From NCBI RefSeq assembly GCF_026230105.1, contig NC_079475.1, positions 16,880,125-16,944,124 on the forward strand: a DNA stretch of 64,000 bases, given 5' to 3'. This DNA is from Diorhabda sublineata (Eukaryota > Arthropoda > Insecta > Coleoptera > Chrysomelidae). This document shows, piece after piece, positions 48,480 through 59,749 of this stretch (position 1 is the stretch's first letter; each line of letters begins with the position of its first letter). Made by a program: the position numbers and the translations under genes. The notes beneath the pieces were generated by a model that was not told the DNA's origin, did no database searches, and saw only the letters and a program-made list of their open reading frames with translations.

Positions 48480-49084
48480 TCTTTCTTAGGTAGCAAGGAT
48501 AATAAAGATTGCGGGAGCATGCAGGAAGGCTAAACTGAGTTTCCTACGAGAAGAAGACGTATTTGATGAAGACACTTTTCTCAAAATCACAATTTCAGAA
48601 AGCAAAACACATGTTATTGCCGAATTTGTGGTCACTGCTAGAAATATTGCTGGTATCGATCTTGTTGACCTCAAAAAGTATAGAAATATCAAACTCCTGC
48701 TATGAGGCACGATTGATTTTTTGTGCGATATTATATTGGAAAACGTGGCATACCACCCGTGGACATAAATACCATTGGAAAATTACCAGCAAAGATTTCT
48801 CTACCTAATATTGAAGGATACACAGGACGTCAGCGTCTCTCGTGGCAGACTCAGGAGCAGACATTCTGAAAATAAATCAACAGTGTAGTCGAAGGCTATG
48901 TTGAGGGGTCGTCATTCATTCAAAAAACTTTCTGTGCCAAGCCCCTGGTATACATGTAGATATCACAGGCTCAAATAAAATTAGCAATAAACACGAATTT
49001 CAAGAGAATATTCACTCAGAAAACGGACTTACTTCGAATAACTTTGTCTTTGATAATGTTGTTTTCAATGTGTATGAATCTTGA
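48480..49084 (+). pseudogene. Crypton-like tyrosine recombinase, catalytic half, copy 2
   Basis: Opens with RIIKIAGACRKAKLSFLREE DV (48.49-48.56 kb): the box-I segment --K----FGI-GACR--EL--L---DV, with the catalytic Arg at 48523-48525. It continues FLKITISESKTHVIAEFVVT and DLVDLKKYRNIKLL in frame, then FGIPPVDINTIGKLPAKIS-like residues and LPNIEGYTG near 48.80 kb. The box-II region survives only as RQRLS/VADSGADILKIN, so His and the LKRHGGW block are lost. The tail SNKISNKHEFQENI, then NNFVFDNVVFNVYES, ends at a stop at 49084 and parallels copy 1. Similarity to copy 1 continues to about 49265. Confidence 0.75.
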
Positions 49085-49854
49085 AATAATGAATTAGTGG
49101 TCAGTTTAAATAATGGAATAATTGTCAGTTTTTACAGTAAATAATGAATTATTCATTAAAACTTAAGCAGTTACGTAAAGATTTAACATAATTACTTTTC
49201 ATAACTGATATATAACTGATTATTAAAAATGTGACATTTCCTATTGTACATGAGTGACTTGAGTGTATTTATATTGAAACGATTTTCGACGTGAATACCA
49301 AAAACCGATATTACCCTATAAACTTTTGAGATGCTACCCATAAAACGCACAACAGATTTGGTTCGAGTAACTTTGAGTGTTGCCTAGTTTAATCAATCAT
49401 GGTAACTGAAAATACTTAATAATTACAAATGCCATTCGATTGTTGGCCATTCAAACCGATTGAAGAAGCATATTTCAATATGCTTGGAAAACGTAGTTCA
49501 CCTCATTTAAAAATCTTGTTTATTGCACGGGAGTTATCAGACGTTAAATCCCTCTGGAAATTTTATAGTTAATTTCCTCATGTATCAGTATCTATCATTT
49601 TTATGTCTGTGATTTTATTTGCAGTTTAAGCTCAACTTCAGATATTTTATTTAAATACTATCACTAAATTGGTACTAAGAATAGAATCAAAGATAAAACA
49701 AAATAATATGGTGAAAGATGAGTAAGCCGATAGGCCTGCTTTACAGTGATAGCCGTAATAGAGCTTCTAGTGGATGTAATATGTTTTGCCTCTGGACAAT
49801 TCACAATTGATGTATAGAAAAGAAATAATATCATAATTTCATTCAATACTCGTC
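49085..49854. other. Recombinase 3' flank and unannotated DNA
   Basis: The first 180 bp share ACTTTTC-TAACTGATATA and TGACATTTCCTATTGT with 32595-32665, so they belong to the recombinase family. The rest is not recognised. Confidence 0.45.
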
Positions 49855-50140
49855 TTGTTGTATCTCCTCTCGGCCTATAACACACCTATTTTAAAATCAC
49901 GGCCTTCCATAATTAGATCTAGAGACAGAACTAATTTGTTGCTGGATATTCATTCATTTTATGTAACACCTTCGTTATTCGTTAATATAAGAATTTTAAA
50001 CCAGCAATATCATAACATTGAAGTAAGAAACAGTTTGTTTTATACTTGTGTGTTCAGACAAGTCCAGACAAAACTTTACGTAGAATGTCGTATAATATTT
50101 AGAATGTATTTTTTCTACAACTGCTATGAAAAGTGATGTA
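49855..50140 (+). mobile_element. Possible LINE C-terminal tail
   Basis: A 93-codon frame includes SIIRSRDRTNLLLDIHSFYV and TPSLFVNIRILNQQYHNIEV. It resembles the TRSR---NLLLP-H-------P-F--IR--N-LP--I closing segment of CR1/Jockey polymerases, with a trailing YVECRIIFRMYFF like the LL--K-FYS--EYL end. Support is moderate at best, with no upstream polymerase. Confidence 0.4.
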
Positions 50141-50167
50141 TTTCTCATAGCTAACTTAATTTAAAAA

Positions 50168-50524
50168 CCACATATTGGTCACACTGTGAGAAATATTATT
50201 TCTCACGGCACTTTGCTCTCAGACTTCGGACGTTCTTCGGCAACAATTTTTGTGAATTCAAGAAGGGACATATTAACCTTAAAGCGCCATGGAGGATGGC
50301 AATACAGTACCGTGCCAGAAAGATACGTCGAAGATTCTATTAAAAATAAAATTAACGTTGCTAATAACTGCATGGAAAAACCACTCGAACCCTTAACAGA
50401 AATAGAAACAGAAAATCAATCCTGAACATCTAAAATTAACATTACGGAAAATTTAATAAAAAGAAATGACGATCCGGGTTTACAAAATTGTGAAGATTTT
50501 ACAATTAACTACAATTTTAAATAA
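50168..50524 (+). pseudogene. Crypton-like tyrosine recombinase, box II to C-terminus
   Basis: Best-kept catalytic end in the window. From 50186: GTLLSDFGRSSATIFVNSRR, then DILTLKRHGGWQYSTVPERY, then VEDSIKNKINVANN. The family block is GHCFRRSSATLLV--GGDI--LKRHGGW-S-TVAEGY-EDS. Here the first His is lost (DFG for HCFR), the Arg is kept, the second His is at 50288-50290 and the nucleophile Tyr at 50324-50326. A single TGA at 50423 interrupts the tail, which continues in frame (NITENLIKRNDDPGLQNCED, FTINYNF) to TAA at 50524. The preceding sequence is unrelated, so this is a 5' truncated piece. The 50.6-50.8 kb flank may be its 3' end. Confidence 0.8.
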
Positions 50525-50805
50525 TATTATTCAAAAGTTAAGAGGATACTTTAGTATTATTTTAGTTTTACTAATCATAAAAATAAACATTAAGTTCCAT
50601 TATTTTTATACTTTCAACTTGTGCAGTTGTAGAAAAAGTATAGTGTGCAACATTTGGGAATATACTATTTCAACGTACTCGTACTCTATAATGTTTTACC
50701 ACGGCATGACACTAGTCGATGAATTAGAGTCTCGTAAATTTTGGCGGTGTGGTTTAATTTTGTGCTTGTCGGTAGACTCAGATTTGCATATAATGCACTA
50801 CCCAA

Positions 50806-51345
50806 CCAGCTATTAGATCCCCAAGAAACCGAAAGGTTCTATTTTCTATTGCAAGATCCACTGTATTGGAAGTTTTATCTGCTGAAGCTATTACATAATG
50901 CGTTTTACTTCCATTGATTATGAGTTATTCGACCTCCTCAGCTTTCTCTTCTATGATCTCGATCAACGTGACCAATCCAGTTTTGCTTTGTGATATCAGT
51001 ACAATATCATCAGAATAGGCAAAATAAAGTGTCGAGTAATTATGAAGTGTATTGCTGATAGTGAATAATTTTGTCTCACGTCTCTATTTATCTTGAATGG
51101 GTCACTTAGTTTAATTAGGTTATTTGAGCTTTTGAATCTCCAATAATATCAATTTCTCAGCTTCATGAGCACTTTCAGGTCTTCATCTCTTGATGTTATC
51201 AAACGCTTGCTCAAAGTCAATTAACAGTATGAGGTGGTTGATATCATGCTTATTACAATTCTCCATTATTTGTCAAACACAAAGATTCAGTTCGATTTAC
51301 GTCTGCCTTGTCTGAACCCATACTGATATTTATAGATATATAGAT
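50806..51345 (-). mobile_element. LINE reverse transcriptase relic (minus)
   Basis: The minus strand reads YQYGFRQGR (51.31-51.34 kb), HDINHLILLIDFEQAFDNIK and RRDEDLK (51.17-51.24 kb; AFD box with catalytic Asp), FAYSDDIVLISQSKTGLVTL with the YSDD catalytic pair near 51001-51019, and IEIIEEKAEEV. Further on come ASADKTSNTVDLAIENRTF and RFLGDLIAGW (50.81-50.90 kb), where the family has -RF-YLG-. The QG-PLSP box between AFD and YADD is eroded. It ends within 60-80 bp of the plus-strand LINE that follows, so the two meet head to head. Confidence 0.75.
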
Positions 51346-51399
51346 CGCATTTGCTTTAATTATTAATTGTGTTATAAGCAAAAACAGAAGGTCAGCTAT

Positions 51400-52155
51400 A
51401 TTCACAACAAAAGAATGATTAAGCCGAGGAAGAGGATTAAACCCATTACTGTTTATCGAATTTATGAACCATAATTAAGTGGTGCAATGTAGATTTGATG
51501 ATGTTATAGCATTAATAACAAGGAATGAAAAAGAATTACAACAAAATCTAATTAAATGGAAAGAAAGACAAAAAAGTAATGACTATAAACAACGGAGGCA
51601 ACAAAATGTACATACATATAGAAGGCGAAGAAATAGAACAAGTAAACGAAGCGAAATATTTATGAGTTGCACTGGGAGCAGATGGAAATCTTTAGACAAA
51701 AATAAAAAGGAGAATTGAAAATGTCAATAAAGTATATGATCAATGAATTCATAAATAAGAGATTGTCCAGGAAAACTAAAATGGAAGTAATTCGAACTAT
51801 ATTTAGGCCCATAACAACATATAGCTGCGAATCATGGGTGCTAAATAATCAACACAAAATTAAAATACAAGCTACAGAGATGAAATATTTGAAAAAAGTA
51901 GGAGGAGTTACAAGAAAAGATAAAATTAGAAATGATAGTATTAGAGCAGAGACGCAAGTGATATGGAAGTGATACCAGACACAAAGTTCAGCTGGTGGGG
52001 TCATTTACAGGGAATAGGCAATAAAGGAGAAGCAAGAAAAGTTTCACAAGCCAAAGGACACCAAAAAAGCAGAGGAAGAACAGAAGAAACTTGGGGCGAC
52101 GTGAAAAAGAGAGTTTTCAAGAAGTCAAAGCTGACATGGAATATTGAACATTGAA
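51400..52155 (+). mobile_element. LINE reverse transcriptase C-terminal relic (plus)
   Basis: Plus-strand order: a faint SPLLFIEFMN-like trace (51.45 kb), CRFDDVIALITRNEKELQQN (51479 on; the F-DD catalytic box), LIKWKERQKS, EGEEIEQVNEAKY-like residues in a shifted frame, GADGNLDKNKKE-like residues, then at 51715-51972 EFINKRLSRKTKMEVIRTIF, RPITTYSCESWVLNNQHKIK, IQATEMKYLKKVGGVTRKDK and IRNDSIRAETQV, and finally SWWGHLQGIGNKGEARKVSQ, KSRGRTEETWGDVKKR. This is the complete thumb and tail of an endonuclease-reverse transcriptase type LINE, less decayed than most relics here. The 3' end is near the repeated ATATTGAACATTGAAC at 52140-52160. Confidence 0.85.
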
Positions 52156-55100
52156 CATTGAATATTTAAATGTGAATTTTTGTATCCCTACACCCTAAAG
52201 GCTAAGAGTAATAATATGAGTGATTTTTATTATTGTTATAGTTTTATATAGTACTTATTGTACTCTATTGGAGTTAGTATACTTTGGTGTTTAATTTTGC
52301 CACAATCCCACCACGAGTATGTTTATATATACTTATTTCGTGGACCTTTTGATACGTTCATGCTTATAAATGTTCTGTTTTAAAATTATTATTATTATTA
52401 TTCAAGTCTTTATCAAAATATGATGTTTGCGTATTTCTATTGACCAATAGATCACCTACATCATGAACATTAAAATAAGAATAAAATCGAAGTAGAAATT
52501 TGTTCTAATGAAAAAAATTATTTTTTTCCTTACTCCTTACATCTGAAATATGTAGCGTTAAGCAATTAAATTATTTTTAGTTTTATTAGAATTTAAGAAA
52601 TTGAACTATAAATTTCACTAAAATTATTCAGATCTTTTTTATTATTTATAGCTTTTTCGTTGTTATGAATGTGAAAAATTTCTAAAAATTCTCTTTTTCG
52701 TGTATTAGATTCCGTTTCAAGAATTTTTGAATCATTATAATTGAATTTATGTTTTTATTTGATATTTCATGGTTCTTTAATGTAGTTTTATATTTTTATC
52801 GTATTGATGAACTTTCAGTCTATTTTGTAAATACTAAGATGTCTGCCCTTGATATATAATATTACTTCTTTTGTTTTTTGTTGTTTTAGATTTAATTTAG
52901 TGAAATATTTGGCTAATGTATTATGTTCTTTATGACTTATACTAATATCATTCGATATATACAAATAATTCGATAGTTGTTGGGAAAGTCCCTTGTACAT
53001 ATGCTGAAGAAAAATGTTTCGTTTCTGTTTTCCCTTTTAATTGATTATAGTATCTGTTTATCCTTTTCTTGAATATGTTGTTCATAATTTTTTTGGGATA
53101 ATTAATTTCTCCCAATGCAATTTCTGCTATTTGAAAGCTAAGCATCTGGATCTGATTGCTGGATAGATCTATCAGCCAAACTTATTATCACTGATCTTCT
53201 TTGTGACATAGGATGACACGAATTGAAGTTCAAATATCTTGGGGAGTAATATAAATACGCAAATTGTAATTGTAAATATAATATTTTGATAAAGACTTTA
53301 ATAAATCGTAAGGTCTTTAAGAAATTATTGAAAAAAAAACTAATTTTAAAATAGAAAGAGACCTAATGATGATTGAAGTCGAAAATTAGGTCATTCATTA
53401 GAATATTTCATATTAAAAATGATCCACGATGGGTAAGTATTGTTTGTTAGTCATTATAAATTGGATTAACAAGACTTCCATTTTGAATTATTGGCCATCT
53501 AACCAATAATAAAATGCGTTAAGTACGTCGAAGTAACGCCGCTGATCAAAACAAACTTTAACTATTGTTAAGGCGTCAGTAAAATTTGTTTGCATAACTC
53601 CAAATATGGAACAAGCTGCTAACCACAAACGACTATACCTTAGCAAAAAATATGATGTTAATCGTTCAGCTTGTAATTTATATGTGCTTATTAGTTTTTT
53701 ATTTGAGCTCTATAAACAAACTGACAACTTGTCCCAGACAATGCAAAAGAAAAACGAAAAGATTAATAAGGTATACTCATGTAAGTTATTCATATACAAT
53801 GCACTCATAAAACAATGTTGCTGGGACAAATAGAAAAATTACTTACAAGGTCGAAGTTTCAACGTTAAATACTGGGTGTTGTTAGGAAAATTATAGACTG
53901 CAGATAACAACCAATCGCGAAATAAATAGAATAGTGTAAAATATTGCAAAATATGGACAGTGTTTATTAAAAAGGTATATTTATTAGCTGACTTACGAAT
54001 CTACATTATTTTCTCGTATGTTATCTTTAGTTGAGATCGTTTATCATTATCATCATATCAATTGGCGTTGACGTTTAGAAAATTGAACATAATTCAGTTC
54101 AGTAGACTCTTCATAAATAATAATTTTTCATTCTTAAATTCATATTATTAAGTAATAATATCATAAGTCTATTTTTTCATATAATATTACTGAAAACTCT
54201 AAAATGGTTGATAAAATTCATATCCTTGTACATAGCGATGTACGCAATATTTTGCACGATAAACAGATGGTGCTGGGTTACTCGATGCCGATTTGAAGCT
54301 CACAAGCATTAAAAATTCAAAGGTATGTTTGGGCATTTTCAAATGTAAATTAAATGTATTCTCCCATCGATATGTCATATTAAATGAAACCACTGTACAA
54401 TACACGTATATTGTTGCAGAAAAATTAGCTGAATTATGTTAGAATTTATAGCCTCAGCTACCATATTAACCTGATATGGAATTTTCTGATTACTTTCCAT
54501 TCACAAACTTAAAAACAAGCTGACTATGCAAAAAAAAATGATATTTTCTCCACAATAAAATAACTATTTCATTAGAAATTGGAAGTATCCGATACTGAAT
54601 CCGATTGCAAAAAAATTGTTAATAGAAAGTCGATATTTTTATTTATACTGATCGCACTGATGACAAAATTAATTGAAGGAGAATATAGATAAACTAGATA
54701 TTGTACTGATACTAATTTATCTGCAAGACAATCAAGAACGAGTATACAGTTTACATTTGGTATGAGTACGTTGTCCTATTCACTATCCACGGCTAACCAG
54801 GACGAAGCATAAAGCTTTAAACATTGTTGAGTAATGGCCACTGTGTTGTATTGCTGGAATTTTTGACCTAATATCACTCAACACAAAAGTAACATTCAAC
54901 TGAATACCGTCAACACCGAAGCTGTAAAAAAAAGGAAAAAAAGTTCTTAGCAATGTTTGAGTTGGGTTATAACCCAAACAATAGTGTCCAAGATTTTTCG
55001 GGAAACTTAACGGAGTCAGTAGCATATTCAGCATCGATTGTCGCAGAGGAATTCCATTCATTTTAAATGAGACACTGATAATTCAGAAAACTTTCGTTCA

Positions 55101-56028
55101 GCTTAGACTATATAAAGTCCGGTTTTACAAAGATGGTATGAAGACAATTTCAATCATATACGAGATGTTCTTCGCATCATAACTTCTAACCAATTTGTAA
55201 TTATCAGGAAAATACTTGTTATAAGTCTTTGTTAACATGGTTAGATGACTGTCAATATTTATAAAAACAAATTTTCCGAACGGTCAGTTTTGCATATTTC
55301 TGCTCCGTAGCTTCAACTTTATACAAATAGGGGTAAGTAATTGCAATGGTAATCACTATATGTATTAACTCCCTAGATTGAATCCATTCTTATGAAGACG
55401 TTCTAGAAATCTCCCTCTTCGTAACTATCTGGTGTATTTTGATTTCTGTTGAAATTAGTTTGGAAACTAGACAACATTTGTCAACATAGTAGGTATAATG
55501 AATAATAATTACTCATCAGTTATTCATTTACAGAGTATTCAATACCAAACAAACTATGAACATTGTTTTCTTTCTATACGCCAGTTAAACAAACTTAAAT
55601 CACCCTTTATATTGTAAGATAATGGGTGGATGGATCTGAGTTATTAAACAGAGTAATTCTTCTTATCGTTTATACATTTTCCTTCAAAATTGAAATATCA
55701 GGTTATAAGGTAATAAATATGAAGTAAAACTTGATTGCGCATTGTTTCGTTTTGTAGTCAGAAGAAAATTGACTACTCGCAAATTTAACGAGAAAGGTAG
55801 GAATCTGAATGAAATTGATCCTAAACAAATAATGTATACCCGTATAAAGCGTTGAATGTAAAAGCCTTGGTATCGAAAAAATATGTATTTGAAAACATTC
55901 ATTTTTGACGTTGAAATTATGGTGCATATTTCAATTGATTATTGTGTCTTAGGTGAGCTTATTTCAAATGAGTGTCCAAGAGAATTTGAGTAGTTTTAGT
56001 ACATCAGAATGTAAATCACACTCAAGTC
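52156..56028. other. Long unannotated AT-rich stretch
   Basis: An (ATT)n run lies at about 52387-52402. Frames up to 92 codons (for example 54783-55061, minus) show no family. No transposon ends recognised over nearly 3.9 kb, the longest blank in the window. Confidence 0.4.
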
Positions 56029-56862
56029 ACGAGAATGCGAGTTCACTCAGAAACCAATAAACATCGAAGCAAATTGAACTAAGACATAATAAAAATGGTT
56101 TATAGTGAAAATAAAAATGGAGGAAAATACACCGGTATCCAAAAAAAAACGTATACAATGGGTTACTATTGTTTTATAAAGTATTCTCCAATGAAATCTA
56201 TAGTTTTTGCTTGCCTTTGAACCAATAGTCCAAGTATTTTCTCCATTCCGATTGAGGTACATCCAAAACATGTAATTTGAATGCAATAACCGCTTCTTCG
56301 TGTAGAAAAACGTTGACTTCGCAATATATTTTTGACCTGCCGGAATAAAAAGAAATCATTGGATAAGAAACAAGCACTGTACGGCGGATGACCCATCAAT
56401 TCGATGTTTTGACTGTTCAAAAACGTTCTTGTTTGAACTGATGTCTGAGAGCTCGCATTGTCTTGGAGGAGGATGATTCGTCTTCAGCGATTGGTTTTCC
56501 TGAGTTTTTTCAACCCTTTTAGCAATCAAATGCTGATGTTCCATTCAGACTTTACTATTCTACGTTGCTATAATGGAACGGGGGGGGGGTCCAGATATTT
56601 TAAAATGTATGTATGTATGGATTTGGGGTCGCGTATACACTGTGACCCAAAGGATATATTATGTCATCCTTTCTTGCTGTGATACTGGAGAAGTGTTTGC
56701 AACTGTTAATTCCACTCCTTCCAGCAAGTCTAAAATGGGATGGCTTTAAATGGCAGATATATTTGTCTTTCAATTCATACGGTTCATACGGATAGAGGTT
56801 TCGTCCTCTTTGAACGCTGCATTATCTGCCATATCTCAAAACTTAAGTAGCAGCTCTCATAT
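56029..56862 (-). mobile_element. mariner (D34D) relic, lineage A, copy 4
   Basis: The 5' end on the minus strand is TATGAGAGCTGCTACTTAAG TTTTGAGATATGGCAG (ending 56862), the best-kept lineage-A terminus. The low end near 56029 (CACGAGAATGCGAGTTCACT) is an eroded partner. Coding: SSDISSNKNVFEQSKH-type traces at 56.40-56.47 kb, then 56166-56420 with NSQNIELMGHPPYSACFLSN and DFFLFRQVKNILRSQRFSTR, later EKILGLLVQRQAKTIDFIGE YF. That is the region after the second catalytic Asp through the C-terminus, with a frameshift after STR. The N-terminal half is deleted. A G run and GTATGTATGTATGG lie at 56578-56620. Confidence 0.85.
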
Positions 56863-57409
56863 GCTTTATCACGCATTCACTCGCCTCGCTGTGGATGTGG
56901 TGTAACTTCCAGAGAAAAGGTCGTTGCCTCAATTTTATTGCAATAACTATTATTGATTGTGTGATTATTGTCATCCTTTATATCGATATCTTATTCAATG
57001 ATTAGCTAAAATCTTTCTTCCATCAATTACTTCGAACAATTTATTATTTTGTAATGTATATTCTCAAAAATATTTCCACTGGTAGAATCATTTAATAAAA
57101 CGAACGAAAAACACGAGAACTCATCGTTCAGGGACGAGGAATTAAACTCGACCTCATAAATTACGAGAGCGTACACAGAATTTACAGACGCAAACCGAGC
57201 ATGTCGACTCTTTCAGAAACTTCTGTGACAGTTGAAATAAAACACGAGAGAGGATGTTTATTATCGAAAAAACGTCTGAATTTGTGCCAATAAATAGATT
57301 TTTTCTATTTCAAATGTAATTCTCTGTAATCACATCTGAACGTATATAAGAAGTTTTGTGATGGGAATAAGCGTTTCTCTGAAATAATGTGAAGTAAATT
57401 GAATTCATT
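56863..57409. other. Unannotated DNA
   Basis: Nothing recognised between the mariner end and the LINE tail. Confidence 0.45.
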
Positions 57410-57740
57410 TTTTTCTAGAATATAGAGTAATTCGAGTCGTATTTCCGATATGCCCTTACCTTCTGGGGTATATGTGGTGCGTTTCAATTTAAGCGAATCT
57501 TAAAACTACAAAAGAGAGCTGCTAGATATTTACCCAGACTAAACAGCAAGGACTTCTTTAAAAGATTAAAAATTCTGACTTTTCCTACCTTATACATCTT
57601 TGAATCCTTTTGCCTAATTCGTAAGCACGCTTCTCCAATTTCAGAAAGATCGTTGCACGGCTATCCACTTAGGAACGCGGAGCACGATCTTCTCCTACCT
57701 ACTCCACGTTCAGAATTGGTTAAGGGCTCAATACTTAACA
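57410..57740 (+). mobile_element. CR1/Jockey-like LINE polymerase tail
   Basis: The plus strand, from about 57437, reads ESYFRYALTFWGICGAFQFK, RILKLQKRAARYLPRLNSKD, FFKRLKILTFPTLYIFESFC and LIRKHASPISE, ending YPLRNAEHDLLLPTPRSELV. This matches H--L-YG---WG------R-F-LQKRA-R-L--------C---FK-L-ILT-PSLYI-E---FIRKH, then TRN-----L--P-HRL. The frame is open for about 80 codons, so this fragment is relatively young, but it is only the last part of the polymerase. Confidence 0.82.
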
Positions 57741-58242
57741 ATGTAAAAAAATGCAAAATCATTTGCCAATTGAAAAAAAAATCGATATTATCTGGTGTGA
57801 TTTTAGCTATGGATCACAATAATTGAGTATTATTCATGATTTTCATTTTGATGGATGACATCATGATCACCACAAAAATATAATAACCACAACGAAAGAG
57901 TTGTAAACCTCTGAAAAGTTACTTATTCCTTAACCGACAGTCAGTTCGAGAGATATGACAGATTTTTTTTGATATTCTTATCTGCTATTGACATCAAAGT
58001 GTGATCCGAATGAAAATCATTTGAAATGTCTATTCGGTCATTTTGAAAACGTGTAAAACACGTTCATGTTATAACAATCCACAAAAAGTTTCAGTTGCGG
58101 TTTTACGGGAAATTCTACTAACTATTAATTCGTTGCTGCGCTACTAAACATAACAGTTTCCACAAAAAAAACTCTGATGCGGATTAAGGTTGCGGTTATA
58201 ATTTTTGTTTGCAGTAGGCACAGTATTTGTAGAAGTTCTAAA
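57741..58242. other. Unannotated AT-rich DNA
   Basis: Possibly the LINE 3' untranslated region in the first 100 bp. Otherwise nothing recognised. Confidence 0.4.
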
Positions 58243-58588
58243 GTCGGGTTGTCACTTCACGAAACGAGTCTCGCCTTCGTATTCACCCTGAAACTTGTTT
58301 CGCGATTATTTTTCGAACTGACCAACGCCAATCGGTTTTCGATCGTGCATCAAAGTGTTTCGTCTTCCGTCTTGCACACAGTGCATGCGTGCACTATGTG
58401 TTTCGCACGAAAAATAGAGCACGCTGCACTCGGTGTCATTGTCTAGCACAAACTGGCGGCCCACGCTATTTTCGCCTGGAACTCGAAACGTTTCGTCCAG
58501 TCGACCGAATACATTTTCGCGAAACAGCTTTGCGAAACAGTTTCGGGAAACAGTTTCGCGACACAGTTTCGCTCAATGACAACCCGGC
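58243..58588. mobile_element. GC-richer MITE with GTTTCGCGAAAC subterminal units
   Basis: Ends are GTCGGGTTGTCACTTCACGAAAC and, in inverse at the right, GCCGGGTTGTCATTGAGCGAAAC. Inside the right end, units of GCGAAACAG(C/T)TT(T/C)G repeat four times in about 60 bp (58515-58572), and related TTTCG/CGAAA units recur throughout. A palindromic TGCACACAGTGCATGCGTGC lies at 58374-58393. Flanks TAAA and TTAA suggest a short AT-rich target, but superfamily cannot be fixed. Two overlapping frames of 89 and 67 codons fall here by virtue of GC content, not as genes. Confidence 0.8.
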
Positions 58589-59749
58589 TTAATGGAATCA
58601 GACATCAGTTTCTAGCGTTAAACGATTGCGTATTTCTACAATAGCACTGCGAGTCTCGTTATTCAATAGCCATATCTCGTATGGATCTAAATTTTTATTT
58701 TAAATCAATGGAAAACGGTTTATATAAAGATACATATCCATTGCTCTTAATTCATCTGTAGGTATTTAACAAATGGTGTTATGTAATCGAAAACTAGTCA
58801 TTAATTTACGAAAACTATTTGAAGATCGGGAATGTTTTTTAAATTTTTTCTACCAGTCTTTACTACAGTTTCAAAACAATGATGTCATATTGATATATTT
58901 TGATTAAGGTGTAGTTATTAATAATACGCTGTTTTTAATAAGTAACATGAAGACGTGAATTTGAAAGAGCGTTAATTACAGGTTTTGTGCTCGTAATTAG
59001 TTTTATGTTCATTTAACTGTCATTAGAGTAGACAGCTCCTCTCAACTCCAGCCTTTCAACTTACCGCTATATATTGTTTTTCATCTATTCAACAATTTAG
59101 GAAGGAAGCCGCTTACCTGAAAAAAAAAAAAAAGATGCATAAGAATCATTAATTTAAATTTTATGCTATTAAGTGAATTATATAATTTAAATGTATGAAT
59201 GTTGATAATTAAAATGCAAAAATGAGATTTCTTATATTGCAAAATATATTGTTAATACGAGGTATACTTATAATATTCTTAACCAAATTTTTATTGCCTC
59301 ATCTAATATACTTATAAAATGTAGTATTATTCTTCTTTTCTTTTAGCTTGTCTCTCCAATCATATTGTCAATCAAATCCGGCTTCTACAATTCTTTGTTC
59401 GGTTCTTGTAGTGTATCCAAATCAGCTCAGTTCTCCTCTACACCTAATGGTTTGTCTTCCCTCATTCCCTTCTTTGTCTTCCTCTTCTTCTTCTTTACTA
59501 TATTCGATAAAGTCGCGTATATTTTGCCTACTTTTCCCTTGGGTCCTTATTTTGACAACATACCTTTTTATCCATTGATATTATTTAATGCATAAAATAT
59601 ATTGTTAGCTTAACAAATTATTTATTCTGTCTATCAATTATTCGTGATTATTAACTACGTTTAACTCACACTTCTTTCTAATTATTTTATTATATTCTTG
59701 TTTGTTAGAACGTCTTCTCTGAGTATCTCAACTGAAGAATGTTTATTGA
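58589..59749. other. Unannotated AT-rich DNA
   Basis: A CT-rich low-complexity stretch (CTTCCTCTTCTTCTTC near 59480-59497) produces two overlapping 76-codon frames. No gene supported. Confidence 0.45.

Noticed and set aside
50466..50816. Longest open frame (116 codons)
   Set aside because: Partly overlaps the recombinase tail in another frame. Its sequence is Ile/Tyr/Leu-rich, AT-driven, with no motif; likely chance.
54783..55061. 92-codon minus-strand frame that looks protein-like
   Set aside because: No family motif, start or neighbouring exon. I could not support a gene.
58177..58592. Two overlapping frames of 89 and 67 codons with less AT-biased composition
   Set aside because: They lie within a MITE whose terminal inverted repeats and repeated units explain the open frames.
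59348..59595. Two overlapping 76-codon Ser/Phe-rich frames
   Set aside because: Produced by CT-rich low-complexity sequence.
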